Assembly: GCF_002288925.2 (NCBI RefSeq)
Contig: NW_022098004.1
Coordinates: forward strand, 12,289,347-12,353,346
DNA: 64,000 nucleotides
Reading direction: 5' to 3'
Source: Delphinapterus leucas
Taxonomy: Eukaryota > Chordata > Mammalia > Artiodactyla > Monodontidae
The position numbers and the translations under genes are program-made. Each line of letters starts with the position of its first letter. Positions within the stretch are counted from its first letter, which is position 1. Under the pieces are notes generated by a model, which was not told the origin of the DNA, did not search any database, and was given only the letters and a program-made list of their open reading frames with translations. Positions 1 to 9,461 of the stretch are shown in pieces.

Positions 1-117
1 TGGCAGTCCAGGGGTTAGAACTCTGCCTTTCCAATGCCAGGGCCTGGGTTCAATCCCTGGTCAGGGAACTAAGATCCCACAAGCTGCGTGGTTCGGCCAA
101 AAGAAAAGAAAAAAGCA
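1..117 (+). repeat. S-form CHR-type SINE, cut by window start
   Basis: Starts inside the SINE head (GGCAGTCCAGGGGTTAG) and has the B-box-like GGTTCAATCCC, the S-form ending CAAGCTGCGTGG..CGGCC and an A-rich tail. The first dozen or so bases lie outside the window. Confidence 0.85.
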
Positions 118-239
118 ATTGCTACAAAAAATATGTACCCCATCTCTAGCCCTTGTTGCTTTGTCTCAGAAGAATTATGTTACCAGAGATAAATCTGTGT
201 ATGTACGATCATGTATATATGTATTTCCTACTTTTTCTT

Positions 240-351
240 TTTTTGGCCATGCGGCTCGCGGGATCTTACTTCCCTGACCAGGGATCGAACCCACGCCCCC
301 TGCAGTGGAAGCATGGGAAGTCCTAACAACTGGACCGCCAGGGAATTCCCT
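240..351 (-). repeat. S-form CHR-type SINE
   Basis: Reverse-strand copy: T-rich tail, then TTGGCCATGCGGC, GGGATCGAACCC (B box complement) and the 5' end GCCAGGGAATTCCC. Confidence 0.85.
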
Positions 352-360
352 ACTCTTAAA

Positions 361-1470
361 AAAAAAAAAAAAAATGAATAGTAGCATACTCTGCATATCA
401 TTTCTCACTTTCCTTATTTCACATCTTGGAGATGATACTATGGCAGTATATTTAGCTATACCTTTTTCTTTTCAGTGTAGTGTTACATTACTGGACAGAC
501 CTTACTTTATTTAAACATTCCTTTATTGAGAGACCTTTAGATTGTCCTCATCTTTACTACATCAAATAAGACTGCAGTGAATATTCTTCTTATGTGTCTT
601 TGTACACATGTATATTTGTAAATTAGATCTGTAGAAGTAGAATTGTTTGACCCAGTGTTATATGTAGTAAAAAAAAAAAAAAATTATAAGTGTAGACAAA
701 TTACCTTCTATAAGCCTGGTACTGAATTGCACTCCCACCAAAAATTATGAAAATTCTGACAAGTTATTTAACTCAAAAAGGGAGTCTTTCAATACAAGTC
801 TTTTATTCTCTTTGATTGGTGTTTCTGTCTTCCTGGACATTGAAGCAAAAATCAGATTGTAGAAAGAGAATTTTGAGAATTAGGTGATTCACTTGAAGTC
901 AGAATAGTCTTAAGAAGCAGTTTACTCTTTTAAGTCTTGGACCCAGTTCTTTTATCCTTGGCTTTTGTATATTCCAGCTTTCATATCTTCAGAAGGTGGG
1001 AAGAAACATGGATTCCCCATTCCCCACCCCCTCAGAACTCTGGGAAGAAACAGTGCAAATAAATCTGAGGCTCTCTTCAATCTCTGTTCCCCACATGGAG
1101 TGACTTTTAAAAAGTCAAAAATACCAGGAATATGTATGTTATTAGAACCTCTTTCTGAACAGATTGATTCTGTGAGGTGATTTTGGGTATTTTCTTGGTG
1201 AAAACAGCTGGTCCTAACTTAGAAGTAGAACACTGTATTTTGATTCTAAATGCTTTGGGAAAATGCTAACTGTAAGAGCTCAGTTCTTTTTTTCTTCCAC
1301 AAAATCTCAGCTTACCTCTCCCACTTCCCCTATCAGGTGTGTTAACCAGTAGTCCCCAGATTTAAAAGTTTTCTGATATTTGCAACATTATGTTTGGAAT
1401 TCAGGAAGGGATAACTGAAATTATTTTGCCTGTCTTGTCTTTCCTTTTCCTTGTGACTGTTGGTGATTAG
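361..1470. other. Intron sequence upstream of first visible CFDP1 exon
   Basis: About 400-720 resembles the decayed 3' region of an old L1 in antisense (phrases such as AGAAGTAGAATTGTTTGACCC). From about 780 to 1470 I see nothing recognisable except the polypyrimidine stretch and AG acceptor ending at 1470. The preceding CFDP1 exon is not here. Confidence 0.5.
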
Positions 1471-1690
1471 GAAGAGAAAACAAGGTGGCCTCTCATTAGA
1501 AGAAGAGGACGAGGAGGATGCCAATGAGGAATCTGGAGGAAGTAGTAGTGAGGAGGAAGATGCAGCTGCAGAGCCAGAAAAAGGCATTGAGTCAGAGGAT
1601 GCAAAGAAAAAGAAGGAAGATGAACTATGGGCTAGCTTCCTCAATGACGTAGGACCAAAATCAAAAGTGCCTCTGCGTACACAAGTTAAA
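1471..1690 (+). CDS. CFDP1: CFDP1 internal coding exon (acidic region and ELWASFLNDVG motif)
   Basis: CFDP1/BCNT is the animal counterpart of yeast Swc5, a chromatin protein of the SRCAP complex that exchanges H2A-H2B for H2A.Z-H2B. The exon is 220 bp. After an acceptor (GGTGATTAG) its first base completes an arginine codon, then 73 codons run open to a GTAAGT donor at 1691, leaving phase 0. The product starts KRKQGGLSLEEE, has a long Glu/Asp/Ser stretch (casein-kinase-2-like SSSEEED) and ends DELWASFLNDVGPKSKVP...TQVK. This matches the human protein closely as I remember it; the acidic segment followed by the aromatic motif is the part linked to histone-dimer binding. Compared with remembered human sequence, VPLR replaces VPPS and there are a few acidic-run changes. 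Earlier exons lie outside the window. Identification is very secure. Confidence 0.97.
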
Positions 1691-2007
1691 GTAAGTTAAT
1701 AGATGAATGGGATGAATGCTTTGCCAGAAATGCTGCAAGTTCCCCAGATAGATTTTTTAAATTTGAAAACTGAGATTTGAGGCTTACAACAGAAATCAGA
1801 CTAGATGCCTTTTAATAGTAACTCTACTAAGTGAAAAGCAAAGCATTCCCTATGGTAGGAAACACAAGCCTTTCCAATTAAATAAAATTTCAATAGGCAT
1901 TTAACTGTTTAGAGATGAAATATTGAAGCATAGCTGGAAACAGCGTGTTTGGACGGATCTTTTAGTTTTCATCCTTATATGAAACTGATTACACTTCTTT
2001 TCCGTAG
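1691..2007 (+). other. CFDP1: CFDP1 intron, 317 bp, phase 0
   Basis: Starts with the donor GTAAGT and ends with a pyrimidine-rich acceptor (CTTCTTTTCCGTAG). No repeat or other feature recognised inside. Confidence 0.9.
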
Positions 2008-2135
2008 AGAGGAGAGGAGGCTGAAGAGACAAGTTCAAGTAAATTGTTGGTCAAAGCAGAAGAGCTAGAGAAACCTAAAGAAACAGAAAAAGTTAAAATT
2101 ACCAAGGTGTTTGATTTTGCTGGTGAAGAAGTCAG
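2008..2135 (+). CDS. CFDP1: CFDP1 internal coding exon (RGEEAEETSSSKLL...FAGEEVR)
   Basis: 128 bp: 42 codons plus two bases (AG) of a split arginine codon completed at 18883. The acceptor is TCCGTAG and the donor GTAAGA at 2136. The encoded stretch is lysine/glutamate rich (LLVKAEELEKPKETEKVK) and ends ITKVFDFAGEEV, near-identical to human CFDP1 as I remember it; GEEAEE stands where human has GEETEE. This is the mixed-charge linker between the acidic N-terminus and the C-terminal BCNT-C domain. It reads in frame with the exons on both sides, so the locus looks like an intact gene and not a processed copy. Confidence 0.97.
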
Positions 2136-2940
2136 GTAAGATGACATTCACAAACTTCAAAACTAGTACTTTTAAAAAGGAGCATCCTTCTAAATGGTGT
2201 TAGACATCTGTCCTCATTCCAACCCATCTTAATATTGTGGAAGATTTATATTTGAACTCAAGGAAAATAGTGGTTCCATTGATTGTCAGGGAATATGAGA
2301 AAGGTCCTGTTACATATGGTAATGTAGTTGGGGGCACTATGAAGTGGTTGGCTGAACAGAAACAAGAAAATGTAAGAGTTAAGTATTTGGTTTCACTTAC
2401 TCATGCCTTGCTTTGTGACTGGCTATTTCTCCCTTTATTACTTCCCTTAACTTTGATGTATAAGCCCCAGTGAAACCTTTGAAATCAAGTGAGAATTGAA
2501 AGTACCTGGAGAGAAATTTGATTCTGATATTATTTCCTCATCTTAATATTATTTTTTTAATTGATTCATAGGTTTGTTACTAGTTTAGAAAAACATTATA
2601 GGCTTAATACTCTTGGCCGTTCTAGATGAGAGCCACATGACCGGAATTTCTTTTTCCCCATTTATTTAAAATTTTAATATGAAAGCAACAGATCTGTAAT
2701 TTAGAGCTGGACAAGAACAGATGAAGTGCCTGCCAATCAATTTTATAGATGGTCACATTTATTTTCCTTGACAGTAATTAATTAGACTTGTTTACTCTCT
2801 GTAAATATAATTTCCCCTAAAGTTGATACTCTTAAAAATAATTTCCAGTTTCCAACAATTATTTCATCTAGTGAAAATATATCTAAGAAAAAAGTTGGGC
2901 ATTATTTGTTTGTTTTTAACATTTATTTATTTATTTATTA
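2136..2940 (+). other. Start of long CFDP1 intron, no recognised repeat
   Basis: Follows the donor GTAAGA. A 78-codon open frame at 2237-2473 has no splice context or similarity I recognise and is treated as chance. AT-rich after 2520. Confidence 0.5.
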
Positions 2941-2944
2941 TTAT

Positions 2945-3135
2945 TATTTTTTACATCTTTATTGGAGTATAATTGCTTTACAATGGTGTGTTAGTTTCTG
3001 CTTTATAACAAAGTGAATCAGTTATACATATACATATGTTCCCATATCTCTTCCCTCTTGCGTCTCCCTCCCTCCCACCCTCCCTATCCCACCCCTCCAG
3101 GCGGTCACAAAGCACCAAGCTGATCTCCCTGTGCT
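2945..3135 (-). repeat. L1 3' end, 5'-truncated, antisense to CFDP1
   Basis: Reads ACATCTTTATTGGAGTATAA, then TTCTGCTTTATAACAAAGTG and CTCCCTCCCTCCCACCCTCC. This is the reverse complement of the L1 3'UTR seen elsewhere in the window (e.g. 32042-32230). Confidence 0.88.
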
Positions 3136-3335
3136 ATTTATTTATTTATTTGGCTGTGCTGGGTTTTAGTTGCGGCATGCGGGATCTTCATTGCAGCGTG
3201 CGGGATCTTTGGTTGCAGTGTGTGGGAACATTAGTTGCGGCATGTGGGATCTAGTTCCCTGTCCAGGGATCGAACCTGGGCCCCCTGCACTGGGAGCATG
3301 GAGTCTTAACTGCTGGATCACCAGGGAAGTCCCGG
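3136..3335 (-). repeat. CHR-type SINE, intermediate variant
   Basis: (ATTT)n tail, GGCTGTGCTGGG, several GCGGCATGCGGGATCTT-like segments, B box complement GATCGAACCTGG and 5' end CCAGGGAAGTCCC. Tandem-like internal segments distinguish it from the three main forms. Inserted within L1-derived sequence. Confidence 0.85.
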
Positions 3336-3411
3336 CATTATTAGTTTTATAAATGATGTAAAGCAAACTTTTTATTGTTATTATTTGTTGTTGTTGGTGG
3401 TGGTGGTGGCT

Positions 3412-3525
3412 TTTTTTATTTTTATTTTTTTATTGGAGTAGAGTTGATATACAGTGTTGTGTTACTTTCTGCTCTACAGCACAGTGAATCGGTTATAGAT
3501 ACACATATTTCCACTTTTAGTCTTT
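3412..3525 (-). repeat. Older L1 3' end, antisense
   Basis: TTTTTTATTGGAGTAGAGTTGATATACAGTGTTGTGTTA is the older-style L1 3'UTR motif in reverse; it stops after about 110 bp. A short GGT/GTT-rich stretch precedes it. Confidence 0.75.
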
Positions 3526-3592
3526 TAGTATTACTTTTTAATCTCCCCCAATTTTTTTTTTCTGAAAAATTTTACACTTATAAAAATGTTGT

Positions 3593-3803
3593 GGGCTTCC
3601 CTGGTGGCGCAGTGGTTGAGAGTCTGCCTGCCGATGCAGGGGACATGGGTTCGTGCCCCGGTCTGGGAGGATCCCGCATGCCGCAGAGCGGCTGGGCCCG
3701 TGGGCCATGGCCACTGGGCCTGCGCGTCCGGAGCCTGTGCTCCGCAATGGGAGAGGCCACAGCAGTGAGAGGCCCGCATACCACAAAAAAAAAAATAAAA
3801 AAA
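3593..3803 (+). repeat. M-form CHR-type SINE
   Basis: Full length from GGGCTTCCCTGGTGGCGCAG to the CCGCATACCAC poly-A tail. AAAAATGTTG lies immediately before it (3582-3591) and again after the tail, as a TSD. Confidence 0.95.
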
Positions 3804-3819
3804 AATGTTGCAAGAATAG

Positions 3820-4017
3820 GGCTTCCCTGGTGGCACAGTGTTTGAGAGTCCGCCTACTGATGCAGGGGACACGGGTTCATGCCCCAGTCTGGGAGGATCC
3901 CACGTGCCGCGGAGCGGCTGGGCCCGTGAGCCATGGCCGGAGCCTGTGCTCCACAACAGGAGAGACCACAGCAGTGAGAGCCCCGCGTACCGCCAAAAAA
4001 AAAAAAAAAAAAAAAAA
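3820..4017 (+). repeat. M-form CHR-type SINE, second in tandem
   Basis: Begins GGGCTTCCCTGGTGGCACAG. Exact 16-bp TSD AATGTTGCAAGAATAG at 3804-3819 and 4018-4033. A deletion removes part of the CCGCTGAGCCTGCGCG core. Inserted immediately beside the preceding SINE. Confidence 0.95.
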
Positions 4018-4180
4018 AATGTTGCAAGAATAGTATTACACTGAACACCCATATACCTCTCATACTGATTCACCACTTGTAAATGTTTTGCCCCTCTCTC
4101 CACCATCTGTTTCCGTATTTCTCTCTTTTTGTTTTGGCTGAACCATTTGAGAATTGTAGACATCATGACACTTCACTCTT

Positions 4181-4384
4181 TTTTTCTTTTTTTGGGTTCG
4201 TGGGCCTCTCACTGCTGTGGCCTCTCTCGCTGCGGAGCACAGGCTTCAGACGTGCAGGCCCAGTGGCCGTGGCCCACGGGCCCAGCCGCTCCGCCGCATG
4301 CAGGATCCTCCCGGACCGGGACACGAACCCGTGTCCACTGCTTCGGCAGGCGGACTCTCAACCACTGCGCCACCAGGGAAGCCC
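4181..4384 (-). repeat. M-form CHR-type SINE
   Basis: Exact 14-bp TSD GACACTTCACTCTT at 4167-4180 and 4385-4398. Full length in reverse, ending ACCAGGGAAGCCC. Confidence 0.95.
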
Positions 4385-4478
4385 GACACTTCACTCTTAA
4401 ATACTTCATAACTGTTTCCTAAGAACAAGGATCTTCTCCTTTGTGACACGATATAACTCTCATATTCGGTAGATTACG

Positions 4479-4612
4479 CATTAATGCAGATTGTTATCTA
4501 AATTCTCTGTAGTGAAGGACCCTGATTTTAAATTTTCAACCTGTTGCAGACCAATACTTTTGTAAAACACAATAAATAGGAATTATTAGAAAAGTAAATT
4601 AAGAAGAGATAC
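4479..4612 (+). repeat. Left arm of a 134-bp inverted repeat
   Basis: Contains CTGTAGTGAAGGACC, then TGCAGACCAATACTTTTGTA. The reverse complement of 5775-5908 matches it along its length, with roughly 18 mismatches over about 139 aligned positions by eye. The family is not recognised: either terminal repeats of a DNA transposon or two inverted copies of one old repeat. Confidence 0.8.
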
Positions 4613-4635
4613 AAAATACAAACGCAAACTTAAAA

Positions 4636-4821
4636 AAATATTTATTTAGGCTGTGGCGGCTCATGGGATCTTTGTTGTGGCATGCTGGCTCTTAGTTGTG
4701 GCATGCGTACTTCTTAGTTGGCAGTATGCATGTGGGATCTAGTTCCCTGACCAGGGATCGAACCCAGGACCCCTGCATTGGGAGTGTGAAGTCTTACCCA
4801 CTGGACCACCAGGGAAGTCCC
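4636..4821 (-). repeat. CHR-type SINE, intermediate variant
   Basis: Same intermediate type as 3136-3335: GGCTGTGGCGGCTCATGGGATCTTTG, GATCGAACCCAGG and 5' end CCAGGGAAGTCCCC. Lies between the inverted-repeat arms. Confidence 0.85.
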
Positions 4822-4935
4822 CAAGCTCAAATTTTTAACAATAAGATTTAACAGACAGACGTAAAATTACATTTCAATAAATACAGTCAAAATGAGCACA
4901 AAATAAGAAAAGGAAAAGAATTACATAACTATCCT

Positions 4936-5061
4936 TTTTTGGGGAGGGGGCAGCAGGCACACCCTGTGACTTGCAGGATCTTCGTTCCCCAACCAGGGAT
5001 TGAACCTGAGCCCCAGCACTGAAAGTGCCGAGTCCTGACCACTGGACTGCCAGGAAATTCC
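4936..5061 (-). repeat. S-form CHR-type SINE
   Basis: Reverse copy with GGGATTGAACCTGAG and 5' end GCCAGGAAATTCCC. Short TSD ATAACTAT on both sides. Confidence 0.85.
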
Positions 5062-5403
5062 CTATAACTATACATGTTGATCATTGAAAGTGTGAGTGTA
5101 AGTGATTAATAGAAGGAATCACCTTTTAATTCTATAATTGAAGCAAAAAACTAAAAGTATCAATTCCCAGTACTTAATATCTAGACACATACTTTGAATA
5201 AGTGCTGTTTATATTAATTTTTAAAGCTTTTAATGGGTCAAAATAGCTTATATCTTTCTTGTTAATTAATCTAAGTGGGATTGGTGACAGCCCTACTCCT
5301 GGAGGATGATGTATATGTAAATTATTTCTATGTTGGTGCTCTTCCTCTTCTTTTTAATTTTTTAAAAAATAATACTCATAAATCCATCTCAAAGGGCTGT
5401 TTT
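5062..5403. other. AT-rich interior between inverted-repeat arms
   Basis: No recognised repeat or coding sequence. If the arms belong to a DNA transposon, this and 4822-4935 would be its interior. Confidence 0.4.
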
Positions 5404-5415
5404 TGTACCTCTTTT

Positions 5416-5773
5416 ATTTATTTATTTAAATTTATTTGTTTATTTATTTATTGGCTTCATTGGGTCTTCGTTGCTGTGTGTGGGCTTTCTCTAGTTGCAG
5501 CAAGTGGGGGCTACTCTTCGTTGCAGCACACGGGCTTCTCATTGCGGTGGCTTCTCTTGTTGCGGAGCATGGGCTCTAGGCGTGCGGGCTTCAGTAGTTG
5601 TGGCATGTGGTCTCAATAGTGGTGGCTCATGGGCTCTAGAGCACAGGCTCAGTAGTTGTGGCACACGGGCTTAGCTGCTCTGTGGCATGTGGGATCTTCA
5701 CAGACCTGGGCTCGAACCCGTGTCCCCTCCATTGGCAGGCAGATTCTTAACCACTGCGCCACCAGGGAAGTCC
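5416..5773 (-). repeat. L-form CHR-type SINE
   Basis: Full length in reverse with (ATTT)n tail. Exact TSD TGTACCTCTTTT at 5404-5415 and 5774-5785. It landed at the inner edge of the right inverted-repeat arm. Confidence 0.95.
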
Positions 5774-5774
5774 T

Positions 5775-5908
5775 GTACCTCTTTTTAATTTATTTTTCTA
5801 ATAAATTCTTTCTATTGCGTTTTACAAAAGTATTGGTCTGCACCAGGTTGAAGTTTTTAAATCATGGTCCTTCACTACAGATAATTTAGACAATGATCTG
5901 CAATAATG
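5775..5908 (-). repeat. Right arm of the 134-bp inverted repeat
   Basis: Reverse complement partner of 4479-4612 (shared GGTCCTTCACTACAG and TACAAAAGTATTGGTCTGCA on this strand). The first bases double as the SINE TSD. Confidence 0.8.
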
Positions 5909-6007
5909 TGAAAGTAATGAGGATGGAAGTGTGGATTTTAAAGCAGTTTCATTAAGTTCAGGATTTTCATTTTTACTTTTTCCAAACGAAGCCAGTACTA
6001 ACTACAT

Positions 6008-6095
6008 TTTCTTTTTTTTTCTTCCAGTTTTATTGAGAAATAATTGACATACAGCACTGTATAAGTTTAAGGTGTACAGCAAAATGATTTGACCT
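6008..6095 (-). repeat. Old L1 3' end fragment
   Basis: CCAGTTTTATTGAGAAATAATTGACATACAGCACTG is the reversed 3' end of old mammalian L1 elements. Confidence 0.75.
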
Positions 6096-6211
6096 AGGTA
6101 CCTCATGAAATTATTAGTAGTAACTATTTTCAGAGTTCATCTTCAGTGCTTCATAAGTAGTCAGCTCCAGTAATTTATCCTGTCAAGTTATAATTAAATT
6201 TAAGTTATATT

Positions 6212-6434
6212 GGGCTTCCCTGGTGGCGCAGTGGTTGAGAGTCTGCCTGCTGATGCAGGGGACATGGGTTCGTGCCCCAGTCCGGGAAGATCCCACATGC
6301 CGCGGAGCGGCTGGGCCCATGAGCCATGGCCGCTGAGCCTGTGCATCTGGAGCCTGTGCATCCGGAGCCTGTGCTCTGCAACGGGAGAGGCCACAACAGT
6401 AAGAGGCCCGCGTACCGCAAAAAAAAAAAAAAAA
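6212..6434 (+). repeat. M-form CHR-type SINE with internal duplication
   Basis: TSD TTAAGTTATATT at 6200-6211 and 6435-6446. The unit GGAGCCTGTGCATC is repeated inside, making the copy longer than its relatives. Confidence 0.95.
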
Positions 6435-6663
6435 TTAAGTTATATTTCAGTGGGAAAAAGGAATTCTGGATGCATGAATTTCCTATGTGTGGTTTTTTTT
6501 TATGGAAAATATAATTCAGAATATTCTGTGAAACATGTTAACCTATAGGAACTGTTCTTCAGGCTTTTAACTTGCATTTTTACTCTTAGAGTTTATTTGT
6601 TTCTGAAAAATATGTTTAATTACTTCCTTGTGTGAAAGTACTAAGATTTTTAAAAACACCAAA

Positions 6664-6778
6664 CTGGGAATTCCCTGGCAGTCCAGTGGTTAGGACTCCA
6701 CAGTTTCACTGCTGGGCCTGGGTTCAATTCCTGGTTGGGGAATTAAGATCCCACAAGCTGCTCAGCATGGACAAAAAA
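6664..6778 (+). repeat. S-form CHR-type SINE
   Basis: GGGAATTCCCTGGCAGTCCAG head, GGTTCAATTCC B box and CAAGCTGCTCAGCATGG end. ACCAAAC flanks it as a partial TSD. Confidence 0.9.
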
Positions 6779-6879
6779 ATACCAAACAAAGCAGGCAAAT
6801 AAGCATTTCTTACTTGTTCAATTGAGATCTTTAAAATTGGGGACCATATGGTTATTGTTTTTCTTTTAGAAGTACTAAG

Positions 6880-7745
6880 TTTATCCTGTAGTTCATCATT
6901 CTCAAGGCACTTTCTTCTTCATAACCATTGTACTTCAGCATGCATTATAACATATGCATATTTATGATCAAGTTTCAGTTTATCAAAAATAGTCATTTAA
7001 ATTTAATGCATTAGCTTTACATAGTGCACAGTTTTTACTACTGTACTAAGAACAGTGGGGGGTTTTTTATGTAGTAAGAGTTTTCTCAATGAAGGAAGCA
7101 GTGTATTAATTTATGTTCTAGCACAGACTCCTTAATGTAAACTGTTTCCCTGTCTTGCAGCTGTGCCATTGGAACATATTCTTCCAAACACTTAAACTTC
7201 AAATCTCATCTGTTGACATGTGATCCTACTTTTATTACACAGATCAGTGTCAGTTAATGTTTGTCAGCAAAAAACTGATAAAAAAGAATCTTTATATCGC
7301 CCTCGTGATTAAATCACATATACTAAAATAATTTTCATATTAGCAATAATCTGTCATTCTTCAAATTGCATTGAAGAAACACTTTGCTGACTTTGTTAAT
7401 AGTTTCTGCATCATAAGCCAGATCCTGAATACTTTAAGCCATGGTGTCATTGGAAAGTTGTACTTGAACTACCTTCTTTGTCAAGATTTCCAAGCAGACA
7501 CCTTTGATATAGTCTTTTACTAATGTCCTGGGAGTGGTATATGTTTTTCTTAGTTAGCAACCAAAAGTACTCCTTTCTCAGAAGGCCACAGTGCTAACGT
7601 AGGGAATTTTGTATCTGTTTTTATTGACTTTTTAGTTCAGTACTCTTTCTTTCAAATAATTCTTTTGATTTTGAACTTATTTCTTCATGTTTTATATGTA
7701 AATGCTGCAGAAGTTTTGGTGGATTTGTTGCTTTATTAGCCAAAA
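6880..7745 (-). pseudogene. Fossil BED-finger hAT transposase (ZBED5/SCAND3-like)
   Basis: No long open frame survives, but reading the - strand by hand with frame changes recovers the hAT/ZBED transposase landmarks in the right order. Second half of a BED zinc finger with its His-x5-His spacing (KLLQHLHIKHEE, then ELFERKSTELKSQ) at 7625-7742. VQLSNDTMA-stop-SIQDLAYDAE at 7411-7475, the family's LSNDTV..RI.DMA block. HEGDIKILFYQF at 7270-7310. WKNMFQ...TGKQ at 7138-7188. VVKTVHYVK at about 7008-7043. DHKYA.VIMHAEVQWL at 6921-6972, the H.EVRWLS block, followed by NDELQDKL. Stops and frameshifts show it is dead. It could be a decayed autonomous hAT element or a retrocopy of a domesticated ZBED-type gene. 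The C-terminal dimerisation region is not recognised below 6880, where an S-form SINE intervenes. Confidence 0.75.
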
Positions 7746-8430
7746 CATCTCTGCAGAGAACTCACTGGTTTTAGCGCTGAGTGATCAAAACCCAAGCCCA
7801 GTGTATGAGGGCTCATAGAGTAAAAGCGGTTTGACCTTGGTTGTCCTTCATTTCTTCGGCGTCACTTCCATTATCATCATGTGGTTTACTACTACTGATA
7901 CATTCAGGAAACGTGGGGTTTTTTTGCAGAAGCATACAGTGTGGGTTGTTTTGCCATCAGTAAATGAGGATTAAAAAATAATACCAAATTTACTTTCTTA
8001 ATTTAGTTATTAAACTATAAATTTTAAAAGTCACACTTGGTCAAAAATTAAAATGATTGTAAAAATTTATAAAAAGAAATGCTTAAATTTTATCACATTT
8101 TGGGGTTTTAATTGATAAAATAACCCTAAACTTTCATACACACTGTAATGTGGTCTTACTGCACAAGACTAATATCACATGTGACCACCTTGCAAGTTTG
8201 ACGGTACCTGAATTGGTCTATGTTCTGTGTGATGCAATGAGTCCATCATTCATATCTTGAATATTGTGACATTGTCAAATTGCTAAGCAAGTTTCTAAAT
8301 ACTTATTCAAAATTTTTGTACCTATCTTGTCTTAGACCAATAACAGGTAGTTTCGCAGGCCACATTTTTGGCAGCTACAGTTCTACGCAAATCTTTCCCT
8401 AGTTATTCTAAAATGTTCTTTTTTTTTTAA
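7746..8430. other. Flank of the hAT fossil, unassigned
   Basis: Up to about 7960 this could hold the remaining N-terminal part of the hAT transposase, but I cannot read a convincing frame. Beyond that, AT-rich sequence without a recognised feature. Confidence 0.4.
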
Positions 8431-8783
8431 ATAAATTTTTAAATTTAAATTTTAATTTTTGGCTGCGTTGGGTCTTCATTGGCTGTGCGTGGGCTTTCTC
8501 TGGTTGTAGCGAGTGGGGGCTACTCTTCATTGAGGTGCGCGGGCTTCTCATTGCAGTGGCCTATCCTGTTGTGGACCACGGGCTCTAGGTGTGCAGGCCT
8601 CAGTAGTTGTGGCACGCAGGCTCAGCAGTTGTGGCATGCGAGCTCTAGAGAGCAGGCTCAGTAGTTGTGACACATGGGCTTAGTTGCTCCGTGGCATGTG
8701 GGATCTTCCCAGACCAGCGCTCAAACCCATGTCCCCTGCGTTGGCAGGCAGATTCTTAACTACTGTGCCACCAGGGAAGTCCC
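8431..8783 (-). repeat. L-form CHR-type SINE
   Basis: Reverse copy from a T/A-rich tail through GGCTGCGTTGGGTCTTCATTG to the 5' end CCAGGGAAGTCCC, abutting the left TSD of the next L1. Confidence 0.93.
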
Positions 8784-9461
8784 TGCATTTAGTCTTTTTT
8801 TTTAAATGTTTTTTTATGGCCTTTATTATGTTGAGGTAGGTTCCCTCTATGCCCACTTTCTGGAGAGTGTTTATCATAAATGGGTGCTGAATTTTGTCAA
8901 AAGCTTTTTCTGCATCTATTGAGATGACCATATGGTTTTATTCATCAATTTGATAATATGGTGTATCACATTGATTGATTTGCGTATATTGAAGAATCCT
9001 TGCATCCCTGGGATAAATCTCACTTGATCATGATGTATGATCCTTTTAATGTGTTGTTGGATTCTGTTTTGCTAGTATTTTGTTGAGGATTTTTGCATCC
9101 ATATTCATCAGTTATATTGCTCTGTAATTTTCTGTTTTTGTAGTATCTTTGTCTGGTTTTGGTATCAGGGTGATGGTGGCCTCATAGAATGAGTTTGGGA
9201 GTGTTCCTTCCTCTGCAATTTTTTGGAAGAGTTTGAGAAGGATGGGTGTTAACTCTTCTCTAAATGTTCGATAGAATTCACCTGTGAAGCCATCTGGTCC
9301 TGGACTTTTGTTTGTTGGAAGATTTTTAATCACAGTTTCAATTTCAGTACTTGTGATTGGTCTGTTCATATTTTCTATTTCTTCCTGGTTCAGTCTTGGA
9401 AGGTTATACCTTTCTAAGAATTTGGCCATTTTTTCCAGTTGTCCATTTCAGTGGCCTAGAA

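Noticed and set aside
2237..2473. 78-codon frame after the second CFDP1 exon (MEDLYLNSRKIVV...)
   Set aside because: No acceptor site in a fitting place, not part of CFDP1, ends in low-complexity hydrophobic residues; most likely chance.
3531..4422. Many overlapping Arg/Pro/Ala-rich frames on both strands here and at every M-form SINE
   Set aside because: They are translations of the GC-rich SINE body and recur with each SINE copy; not genes.
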